From contig NZ_QWGL01000003.1 in NCBI RefSeq assembly GCF_003435375.1, positions 76,250 to 140,249 of the forward strand: a stretch of DNA of 64,000 nt. The letters are read 5' to 3'. The notes below the pieces were generated by a model. That model saw nothing but the letters and a program-made list of their open reading frames with translations. It did not search any database and was not told the DNA's origin. Source of the DNA: Clostridium sp. AM34-11AC (GTDB lineage Bacteria > Bacillota > Clostridia > Lachnospirales > Lachnospiraceae). This document shows positions 47,001 through 53,354 of the stretch, one piece after another. Each line of letters opens with the position of its first letter. Positions within the stretch are counted from its first letter, which is position 1. The position numbers were made by a program, and so were the translations under genes.

Positions 47001-48062
47001 TCCGCGGATCGTCAGGGTACAGCCTTCCGGCACATCAATAGCCGCACACATATCACCGCCCTTGAGTGTATTTTTTCCCTTCAGAATCAGATTCAGGTTT
47101 GCACCATTTGCCAGTCGGATCGCCGGTATCCAGTTACTTGCTGTCGTAGCGTTATTGTCGATCGGAATCTGGATATCCAGATCCGAAATCGTGATTGTAG
47201 CCTCCACACCATTAACCAGAATAACATGGGTCGTACTGCTTCCCGTGATAGTCGCATCATTATACTGTTCCAATGTGTTGCTGTTGATGCTGATACCGCC
47301 ATTCGCAATATCATAAGTACCTGTTGATGCTAGCAAAGCGATTCCGCCGTCCATGCTGACCTCGATCTCCGGAAGCTCCACGCCCGCTGCCAAAATATAC
47401 TCTCTCGGAAGAACCGGAAGATAATAATAGAAACCACTTTCATCTTCCCGGTTCTCATCCGGCTCCCAAGTAACGCTGATATCCGTCAGCACCGGGATAT
47501 CTTCTGAGATTTCCTCATCTTCAAACTCATAATCCTCAAGAAAATCCCCGGCATTGCTGTCGGTCGCGATCAGAAACGTACCCTGCTGGTCTTTCTCCTG
47601 AACTTCCTGTTTATCTGCTTTCTCCTCATCATTGCTATCCGGCACGTTTTCTGAATTTTCTGTTTCCGGAGTTTCCTCCTCATTCAGATTTTCTTTCTTT
47701 GCATTACTGCCGGTAGCAATTTCCAAGTCTTCTTTCTTATCACGGTCGTCTGCTGCCGCTTTCTCATCTTCCGCGCCCTTATCGCGATCCGCATTATTTT
47801 TCTGATGATCCACGTTCTTATATTCCACCACCGAAGCCTCGATCGTCTCCGGGAAATTCAGATAATCCTCAAAGTTTTCTCCGGCATCCGCAGGGATCTG
47901 AATATGCGCGACCTCCTCCGGTAATTCTGTAAATCCTGTGATCACCTTTAATTTTTTTGCAGGTACTGCCGCAAATGTTGCGGACGGTACGCATAACTGC
48001 ATCGCCATCACTGCTGCCAATGCTGCAGATACGATCTGCCGTTTCTTCTTTTTATACCTCAT
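41028..48062 (-). CDS. Giant secreted protein 1 with beta-helix region and C-terminal cell-wall-binding repeats
   Basis: 2344 residues. Seen: signal peptide (MRYKKKKRQIVSAALAAVMAMQLC, cut near TFAAVP), an Asp/Glu/Lys-rich linker (about 60-170), a beta-helix region with GAGIGGG and INGGTV repeats (about 255-560) resembling carbohydrate-binding helices, many Ig/YDG-type modules (KTYDGTTTA near 1500), and at the end three to four aromatic repeats (GNWYYLNPVSDGTQG, MKTGWF) of the choline/glucan-binding type. Probably displayed on the cell wall as an adhesin. Start at 48062: AGGAGG is eight bases upstream, while the ATG two codons earlier is too close. The pseudo-receiver gene lies directly upstream on the same strand. 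Confidence 0.9.
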   Translation of the reverse strand: MRYKKKKRQIVSAALAAVMAMQLCVPSATFAAVPAKKLKVITGFTELPEEVAHIQIPADAGENFEDYLNFPETIEASVVEYKNVDHQKNNADRDKGAEDEKAAADDRDKKEDLEIATGSNAKKENLNEEETPETENSENVPDSNDEEKADKQEVQEKDQQGTFLIATDSNAGDFLEDYEFEDEEISEDIPVLTDISVTWEPDENREDESGFYYYLPVLPREYILAAGVELPEIEVSMDGGIALLASTGTYDIANGGISINSNTLEQYNDATITGSSTTHVILVNGVEATITISDLDIQIPIDNNATTASNWIPAIRLANGANLNLILKGKNTLKGGDMCAAIDVPEGCTLTIRGEGSLKATGGVGAGIGASSMRKGSLGTIEINGGNIEAYGSGMAAGIGGGLEGGIGTIVINGGTVYAKGGYGSYPKDIKNVYGGAGIGGGPFGCVDRIEINGGNVTACGGYVTNAKRHPGAAIGTGGGGAKPIGEGKYKYGDIVINGGTVSAIAYNNEVYAIGVAVKPGQALPEGSTLEGSISISNEATVNLNGGDYFPKSENPGLKNYAIQGTIADVRFTESTYPVTISVGGITWNAGTMKVSDYQGTLKASNYLKPLTPGTPVTVTVTVGDYVYQMEADVADVDDKNATITLKAATPLYETRLKFVSTVITSDQILQATDITVKQNGEPLSNQEGQSAAMVIPSMQISYDEANTGHLTVYLPENKNKTEISVTVPGLNDGNPITKSGETISTTPNEIEMFHDDTVCSHEYYNADGFCEACGAYQEAKNWKGYYEIYNAGQLFWFAKQVNDSNIPNNSNLKLMKDIEIPGGHDWTSIRDKSNTWSFEGTIEGNYHVISGLRPANDGTSSNYGLVASIKYGNVQNIGLVFEGDWTCGLCRLTVGDIKIQNCFVVGTNFSYSCSQGAVTKNGTVTNCLAVSGKLEGTKYSNDHRATFTNCYETEKSDYSSPGITTISEEKLKSGEIAYKLNGDRSDGTWGQVIGTEDYPHFRKYSKTVYYDPATGTYSNNNAASITSAAVTDIKTISDTKATATLKATGTPGAEVKFFLTSGEDEQTLTLDDMFSKGTLLTESSSGNYEYTITDLAPDTEHHVRLMIKKDGVLSLDVTYVNFQTEKVRQEAPNAADVSINYEQETLENKASCDLEYAASKDAQSWTTIRQGGKVRLTGLLDNIRENGGSVPFYIRRKASSSMSASEAVLVADLQTQAIPEESNKPNIDYRKEEITISSSLQYVIVNGTNTSPNWTSAKMGSGSGISITDIISSDHESTVYYRYAASNTDKKFAGKPESITILKRTAAPAAITEGEVTITGTTITINRTNPENDIEYGYRDVDSDGAFTWIDGTKIQGLYPAHGYQVTSRIKAKENAFASERTEPLHVSTKDTLRIVGNGTPKWDAKGTYGVSLAQIPVSLASGYGVYNGANQLVAGTWSWEPENSSSASGIYPNVKGNKAYTVKFTPTDSSVSYDRTLTDSVVPDISKYPLNFSVAVEDKTYDGTTTAIVQQPLMIDTGVNTAAGNEKLQITGLTAAFNNANAGSDKEVVIDASKAVITGAAASGGGATADPDNYQVNIPSSATATIKKAASSITINDAEWPGTKTYGDPDFPLTGVTTVGDGAVTKTSDSANVLTVDADGRATIHGAGTATVTISVASGTNYTAGNNSRPITVQKGTISLNLKAGKKTDLMQRLLAVLGNVEDTYVLTLEAKGAYQDALAGTVIFYENGQQLNQTPIPLTNGTASMEYSVPSAGTHEISAEYMLPADGPEKENYNDPAQVSCSFEVEKADEDQIQIKEVDGKLYGDDPFELELTGQKGTGAVKFSVPADNGVLELSEVNGKTEAKIIGAGTVLVTAEVAGDTGYNGTTVTREITIGKAQTPEVSVAAPKIAPVPADAPEEVKEIANLLEEKTPEITGLDTVAADLIRETENGDVIVKTGEDQTISGVEAKEKLQKEGVNTAGKKVRLVVEPYMSVEVKGVTEKQGVNVITFEITALYNVKATTAGKNETMQEKGNGKNTVLIGSAIPQKVGIPVTITLPLPADYPTEDLFIRHLLHNGRIVYYPVTVRVKQGSAMAEFVNKDGFSTFELLSDSRKGTVAFDHGVGERSYSLEQMDEALPTVSKDGVVFKGWKINGTLYTTVNEALLDVLDQAEGHRVTAQAVLESSSPETPDNPKEDNKPGSATPDNPKGDRNTGSGSDREDTDWNVTRNAWETKKVNGVVRWSYYDSDGRRVFNVWKQLLYEGTMFWYHFGADGYMDTGWFKDADGNWYYLNQASDGTQGTMKTGWFKDTDGNWYYLNPVSDGTQGAMKTGWFTDPQDGHLYYLDPKTGAMVTGNIQNDSV

Positions 48063-48212
48063 ATCCATTTCCTCCTGTTGTCATTATTTTCTATATAGCG
48101 TGACGGTTTTGTTCTCTCCGGTAATATTTTTTATTCATACTTTTCTTTCTCACCTGATTCATTACTTCCCCTTTTTCCCTGAAGAAGCCGGGAGAATGCT
48201 TTCTCCTTCTGA

Positions 48213-48602
48213 CTATAGCTGCATAGCGCAATTCGCATTTCCATACCTCCGTTTCCTGATGGACTCCATCGCCTCATATAGCTCCTGATCACTACAATCT
48301 ATGGAGAGGAATGCCGGGATACGAAGCTGATACGCGATCAGGGCGAAGTTTTCATCATCGCTCCACCAGACAAGCGGTACTTCCGGTGCCAGCTGCTTTG
48401 CCTGAATGGCAGCCTCCAATCCCTTTGCTCCGGTCATGGCGATGACAACCGCATGGTATCGGCTCCGCCGCAGTGCCTGAGATAGCTGCTTCTCATTCCA
48501 TAGCTCGTCGATGACAAGCTGATCATCCCCATCAAAAAGGGAGCGCAGCCTGCTCTCAAACCATTCTGCATTCCTTAATTCCGTACAAAGTGCGATTTTC
48601 AT
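48213..48602 (-). CDS. Stand-alone degenerate receiver-domain protein
   Basis: 129 residues. Aligned by eye with the LytTR regulator at 60293: the overall receiver pattern is kept (YHAVVIAMTGAKGLEAA, VPLVWWSDDENFALIAY, LRIPAFLSIDC), but the acidic pair reads TE, the phospho-acceptor Asp is Ala55, and the Lys of the KP motif is Ser. There is no DNA-binding domain. So it is a phosphorylation-independent pseudo-receiver, or a decayed regulator still under a good ribosome-binding site (AAAAGGAGGCCCGGC). It lies 150 bp upstream of giant gene 1 and may be co-transcribed. Confidence 0.75.
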   Translation of the reverse strand: MKIALCTELRNAEWFESRLRSLFDGDDQLVIDELWNEKQLSQALRRSRYHAVVIAMTGAKGLEAAIQAKQLAPEVPLVWWSDDENFALIAYQLRIPAFLSIDCSDQELYEAMESIRKRRYGNANCAMQL

Positions 48603-48637
48603 GCCGGGCCTCCTTTTCCGAAAAGAAATATGAAAAA

Positions 48638-48657
48638 GAATCCTGCTTACAGGATTC
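48638..48657 (-). terminator. Hairpin with T-run upstream of the pseudo-receiver gene
   Basis: GAATCCTG-CTTA-CAGGATTC; on the minus strand it is followed by TTTTTCATA. It stands between the minus-strand promoter region (TTGACA at 48764-48769) and the gene, so it may attenuate transcription. Confidence 0.65.
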
Positions 48658-48787
48658 TCCGCCTGCGGCGGGGCGCGACAGCGGCACTCTTCCTTTCCGC
48701 CGCAGTGCGATCCTCGCGGACCTTCTCACCTAAAAGGCTGGTAATATAATTAGCGTAGCATCTTGTCAAGAGAAATGCAACCGACTT

Positions 48788-48820
48788 TGTTTAAGACGCA
48801 GGTTTCCTGTTTAAGACGCA
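48788..48820 (+). promoter_or_regulatory. Tandem direct repeats, LytTR-type site (locus A)
   Basis: The 13-mer TGTTTAAGACGCA occurs at 48788-48800 and 48808-48820, 20 bp apart. A -10 box TATACT (48844-48849) follows at the right distance, with a non-consensus -35 (AGTTTT) next to the second repeat. A minus-strand TTGACA lies on the other side. Confidence 0.7.
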
Positions 48821-48882
48821 AGTTTTTTCCTGCGGTTTTATGTTATACTAATATTGGATTATTGTGCAAAGGAGATGGCACG

Positions 48883-49015
48883 ATGCAGATTGCGATTGTG
48901 GATGACAGAGCAGAGGACAGAGCAGAACTGTCTGAAAGCTGCCGCCCAGGTCAATTTTCAACTTGTCTTTATGGACATCTATATGGAGAACATGGATGGA
49001 ATGGGGATGCCAAAT
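48883..49015 (+). pseudogene. Remnant of a LytTR-type response regulator
   Basis: An ATG after AAAGGAGATGGCACG begins MQIAIVDDRAEDRAELSESC, a clear receiver-domain N-terminus. A frameshift and deletion follow: in the next frame the sequence reads QVNFQLVFMDIYMENMDGM, the phospho-acceptor region of the same kind of receiver, then stops at TAA (49015). Compare VFMDIMLAKNGLNG in the intact gene at 60293. About 20-25 codons between the two parts and everything after the active site are missing. Confidence 0.75.
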
Positions 49016-49016
49016 T

Positions 49017-49054
49017 AAAAAAAGCAATCGAATCTTTCAATTCAATTGCTTTTC
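49017..49054. terminator. Terminator between response-regulator remnant and giant gene 2
   Basis: AAGCAATCGAA (49022-49032) pairs with TTCAATTGCTT (49041-49051); A-run on the left and T-run on the right, so usable in both directions. Confidence 0.75.
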
Positions 49055-49221
49055 TGTTTCCGATGCCGATTAATGCTTTTTTATTATAGCGTTCACCGAA
49101 ACGCTTAACAAGCTTAATTTTAGCAGATTTTTTCCTGCGCAGTGATTCTGATAGAAGCATGTCAGCTTCTCTTACCAGAATCACGCGCCAAGTCTCACGG
49201 AGGTTCGGCTTGAAACTCGCT

Positions 49222-52200
49222 TTACTGCTTGTTTCTTCCGTCCCAGACACCGTTTTTATCTACATAGTATCCGTCCGGTGTCCTTTGTCCGGCGTACATA
49301 ATCCCTCTCTTTCCATCGGAAATCGGGTTAAAATAGTACCAGACTCCATTGAGAAGCATCCAGCCGGTCTGCATGCCGTGTTCCGGATCCATATAGAACC
49401 AGCCGCCGTAATTCTCATCCCTTAACCAGCCTGTTTTAGCATAACCCATTTCATCAAAGGCCCACCATTTTCCGTTGATCTTCTCCCAGTGATATGCACC
49501 AGTACGATCGGCCATTGGCCATGTACCGTCACTAAAGCGGAGCCACCAGCCTTTGGCGTCTTTCATCCAATGGCTGTAGCCATCGTTCACGGTCTGATTG
49601 GCTGTGCCGGTGATGATGCCCTGTTCCACATTTCTGTAGCCCTTCTGACTGTCCTTTGTAACCTTGTTGGACGGATTCGGGGTTACTTTAACACTACTTT
49701 CGTTCGGATCATCATAATCGGAGCTGTCCCCGTCTGAACTGGAGCTGCCATTATTGGAGCCGCCGCCTCCGGACGTGTTATTTCCAGAATTATTTCCGGA
49801 ATTACCGCCAGATGAACTTTCTTTCGGAGTCACCGTCACCGCAACGGTTTTGACTGCGTCATTGAAATTCGCCATGGACGCCTTCACATACACCAGATAC
49901 GTTCCCGCCTCTGTAAAGCCCGGGATCTCACTCTGGTAATTGACACCGTCCTTCGAGTAGGTAAATGTTGCATCCGGGCTTACATTTTCAAGACCGGTTT
50001 CCACAGAAGCATTGATCTTCGGCTGCTGCTCGGTACCGTTGTAGGTAAGCGGGGCTGCGGATACGGTCATGGACGCGAAATCACGAGACTTGATCGTGCC
50101 CTGCTGCGATACCGTCTGTTCTGTCAGCTCATAATTCTTTGCCTGATCACCTGCTAACGAGATGATCGTCGCATCTATCTCGTGCTCTCCAACATCTGCA
50201 CTTCGATATGCCCACTTCACCTGATCTGCGCGAACATCCTGAAGCTTGAGAGTACCATTATTGTCGTCGCAAAGCTGAATTGCCAGCTTCTGCTCCTCTG
50301 TAATATCCGTAGTCCCATCATAGACTTTATCGAAGGAATCTCCTGTTATCTGTGATTTTAATTTACACTTGTTGATTGTGAATATAGCTCCATTCTGTTC
50401 ACCCGTATAATTCCCATTTCCCACCAGAACAACCTTATAGTTTCCAGCGTTCTTTGGTTCGTCGACTATTACACGGTCCTCATTTATCCACCACTTAATG
50501 CTATAATCGACATCTTCTTTTAACTCATTTCCTGACGAACCGTTCCAGTTCTCAACCACTTTGATCTTCGGATTCTGATTTTTTCCATTATAAGTACTGG
50601 GATCGATCGTTACTGTTACTTCCGAAGCAAAGCTACGCTGGGTAATTTCCGTTTGATTATGAGAAACAAAGATTCCCGGCTGATAATTGTCTGTGAGCAC
50701 TCTTATAAATACATACCGGCCAGAATCATTTACATTTACAATCCTTGGGCACTTTGACAGCCATTGATCTGGTAAATTACTACTGTTCGATGTTGCAGCA
50801 AGCTGATATTCGTACCTTGCATCAGCTGGGATACCAGGCGATTTATATTTAATTGTAGCTGCTGGATATCCCTCAGCACCATTATATACACCCTTAGCAG
50901 CTTCCACATTTAAATCCCACCTAGCAGGATATGTTCCCGGAGTAACCTTCAATGTTATCGTAACTGGCTTTGCAGGTGTATAGACTCCTGTCCCTTCTGT
51001 TGTAACCTGAATTACAAACGTACCTATCTTTTTAACTGTCAACAAACCATTCGTATCAATAGTACCTTTTCCTGTGCTTTCATTAAGAATTCCATATGTC
51101 AATGCACCTGCATTCTCTGGCTTTTCAATTTCCGCACAAGTCTTAACATCCACTACCAATTCATCCTTATACGGAACATCCGCAGGCTGGATAAATCTGA
51201 TACCACCAGGATCTGTTCTGTTTCCTTCCGGCACAGTTCCATTTCCACTGATTGTACCGGTATTTTTAATCGTTCCATTTCCCTCAAAATTACCATGTAC
51301 AATAAGCATTCCTTTATTTATCAGCTTACCATTATCTCCAATCTTTATTCCTCCAGTCTCTAATATTCCTCCTTCTACTATCATTGTAGTATTATTCACT
51401 ATTTCAAGAATATTTACATTCATGCTCCCACCCTTAATCGTCAGGTTGCCTTTTGTACTAAGTCCCGTATGACCAGTCGGGGATTTGATGTTAATTGTAC
51501 CACCAGAAAGTGTAAAATTAGAACTTAGCTCATGGTCCACTGCTATTATACCGTTTCCAATAATATCAAATTTACCACGAGACATATTAATTGTTCCTCT
51601 TGCACATAGACCATACTTTCCATTTCCTGTCGCTCTAACTTCCCCTCCGTTAATATTTAAGGTTCCATTACTCGTCACATAAATTGCTCCTGATGATAGA
51701 TTATTGTTCTCTGCACGATTCGCATTTGTTATAATAGTTCCACTTTCTATCGTCAAACGCGCCTCAACCTGTATTCCACTGGATCCATCTAAGTTCTTTC
51801 CTGTAGTTGGATAATTACTAACATTCAAATAAGCATCTCCAGTTCCTGCAACAATTGTTGCGCGGGTTCCCCAGCCAGTAATGTAAAGTCCTATTCCACC
51901 ACAAGACGTTCCCTTCCCATCCAACTGATTATTACCATTTAACACTATTTCCCAGTCTCCATTAGGTATAATAATATTACTTGCTGAAGTATCATTTAGT
52001 GTTAAGCGAAATTGATACTGGCCATCAGTTCCCGTTCCCAAATATTTAACCTGTATATTTGTCTGCTTCATTATACTATCAAAAACACCATTAAGACTTG
52101 AAAAACTCACCCCATCAAAATTAAGCGTTTTGGGTTCCTGTCCAGAAGCAGGGCTCACACGTAACACCGGCAATTCATTCGCCGTCACCGCTGCCTGGTC

Positions 52201-53037
52201 TCCCGCCACAGACACTTCCACCACCAGCGCATCCACGCCCTCTGCCAGCTCATACCCTTCCGGCAGCTCTGCTTTAAACTCATAGGTGCCTTCCAGTGGC
52301 CAGCGGCCTTCTTCGTCCTGCACATACTCCGCACAGCTCCAGTTGGTGATCAGCAGATTCTTTTCTTCCCCATCTTCAACGTTTTCGCCGTCTTTGCCTT
52401 CTTCCACCCGGGCGATAATGGCCGATGGTAAATACTCGATGATCTCTGTAAAAGATGGCTGAGCTTCCTCAGTGATTCCGGTGAGTTCCAGTCTGCCATC
52501 AAGCAGATTTTCCTCCGGATCAAACCATGACCATGACAAGATCTTCGTCTGTGAAACCGGTGTGACGGTTCCACCTGTGGCTGTGGTATCTTCCGCATTG
52601 GATGGCGTGCTGACAGAAAGTGCTGCCCCGTTCTGAGCAGGCACATCATTTAAGTTTTTATTTTCATCTGCATTACCAGAAGAATCCTTCCGGTCTGCGG
52701 CTTTTTCTCCAGCTTGCTCTTTCTTAGAATCATTCTTGCCTGTATTGGAAGCAACAGTATCCAACGTGTCGGCATTCCCATTATTTTCCTTCTCTGTATC
52801 CCGTATACAGCCACTTTCTACGCTGCAAATGTGGGTACATTCCGTAGGCTCCTTTCCGATCTGGGATGGAGTTGCTGTTTCGTCTGCATCTTTGTAGCAC
52901 TCTGCCGTATGCACATGGACACACCGGTTATTCCCTGTATCCGGCCGAATCTCTCCCCATGCTGTATTCCCAAAAGCTGTCGATATTGCCAACGACATGG
53001 CCAGCCAGATTGCCGTTGCTTTACGTGTATTTCTCAT
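49222..53037 (-). CDS. Giant secreted protein 2 with cell-wall-binding repeats
   Basis: 1271 residues. Seen: signal peptide (AIWLAMSLAISTAFGNTAWG), a Cys/His cluster (CVHVHTAEC, then CTHICSVESGC, about 38-78), a charged linker, a beta-helix region (about 330-600, GGIGLYITGWG, NINGGEVRATGNG), several Ig/YDG modules (KVYDGTTDI), a Gly/Ser/Asn linker near 1110, and C-terminal aromatic repeats (WYYFNPISDGKRG). The last 90 residues are almost the same as those of giant protein 3. The ATG at 53037 has AAAGGGGCG eight bases upstream. Role inferred: wall-attached adhesin or glycan binder. Confidence 0.9.
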   Translation of the reverse strand: MRNTRKATAIWLAMSLAISTAFGNTAWGEIRPDTGNNRCVHVHTAECYKDADETATPSQIGKEPTECTHICSVESGCIRDTEKENNGNADTLDTVASNTGKNDSKKEQAGEKAADRKDSSGNADENKNLNDVPAQNGAALSVSTPSNAEDTTATGGTVTPVSQTKILSWSWFDPEENLLDGRLELTGITEEAQPSFTEIIEYLPSAIIARVEEGKDGENVEDGEEKNLLITNWSCAEYVQDEEGRWPLEGTYEFKAELPEGYELAEGVDALVVEVSVAGDQAAVTANELPVLRVSPASGQEPKTLNFDGVSFSSLNGVFDSIMKQTNIQVKYLGTGTDGQYQFRLTLNDTSASNIIIPNGDWEIVLNGNNQLDGKGTSCGGIGLYITGWGTRATIVAGTGDAYLNVSNYPTTGKNLDGSSGIQVEARLTIESGTIITNANRAENNNLSSGAIYVTSNGTLNINGGEVRATGNGKYGLCARGTINMSRGKFDIIGNGIIAVDHELSSNFTLSGGTINIKSPTGHTGLSTKGNLTIKGGSMNVNILEIVNNTTMIVEGGILETGGIKIGDNGKLINKGMLIVHGNFEGNGTIKNTGTISGNGTVPEGNRTDPGGIRFIQPADVPYKDELVVDVKTCAEIEKPENAGALTYGILNESTGKGTIDTNGLLTVKKIGTFVIQVTTEGTGVYTPAKPVTITLKVTPGTYPARWDLNVEAAKGVYNGAEGYPAATIKYKSPGIPADARYEYQLAATSNSSNLPDQWLSKCPRIVNVNDSGRYVFIRVLTDNYQPGIFVSHNQTEITQRSFASEVTVTIDPSTYNGKNQNPKIKVVENWNGSSGNELKEDVDYSIKWWINEDRVIVDEPKNAGNYKVVLVGNGNYTGEQNGAIFTINKCKLKSQITGDSFDKVYDGTTDITEEQKLAIQLCDDNNGTLKLQDVRADQVKWAYRSADVGEHEIDATIISLAGDQAKNYELTEQTVSQQGTIKSRDFASMTVSAAPLTYNGTEQQPKINASVETGLENVSPDATFTYSKDGVNYQSEIPGFTEAGTYLVYVKASMANFNDAVKTVAVTVTPKESSSGGNSGNNSGNNTSGGGGSNNGSSSSDGDSSDYDDPNESSVKVTPNPSNKVTKDSQKGYRNVEQGIITGTANQTVNDGYSHWMKDAKGWWLRFSDGTWPMADRTGAYHWEKINGKWWAFDEMGYAKTGWLRDENYGGWFYMDPEHGMQTGWMLLNGVWYYFNPISDGKRGIMYAGQRTPDGYYVDKNGVWDGRNKQ

Positions 53038-53111
53038 TAACACAACGCCCCTTTCTGATTCCTTTTCACACTTAATATACGCTCATATAGTCAGCCTATT
53101 GCTCTACTTTC

Positions 53112-53140
53112 ATTATTTAATAATCCGCGCGACATGTCAA
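53112..53140 (-). promoter_or_regulatory. Promoter of giant gene 2
   Basis: Minus strand TTGACA (53135-53140), 17-bp spacer, AATAAT (53112-53117). Confidence 0.6.
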
Positions 53141-53174
53141 GCAAATGCACACGAATTGTTGTTTTTTTGCACGG

Positions 53175-53231
53175 AAAAAAATAAATAGAAATCCGGAAGG
53201 ATTCCCAAAGCCTGCGGATCCATTCCGGATT
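53175..53231 (-). terminator. Terminator of giant gene 3
   Basis: AATCCGGAA (53190-53198) pairs with TTCCGGATT (53223-53231); the minus-strand continuation is T-rich (TTCTATTTATTTTTTT). Confidence 0.75.
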
Positions 53232-53354
53232 ATTCTATACTTAGTGCAAGAACATCTCTCCGCGAAGATGCGCAGTGATTCTGATAGAAGCATGTCAGCT
53301 TCGCTGACCAGAATCACGCGCCAAGTCCCACGGAGATTCGACTTGAAGCTCGCT

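Larger units (their letters stand above)
53038..53354. other. Intergenic region between giant genes 3 and 2
   Basis: 317 bp with the promoter of giant gene 2, the terminator of giant gene 3 and a hairpin (GTGATTCTG/CAGAATCAC, 53275-53317) that is also found 3' of giant gene 2 (49142-49184). No ORF. Confidence 0.7.
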
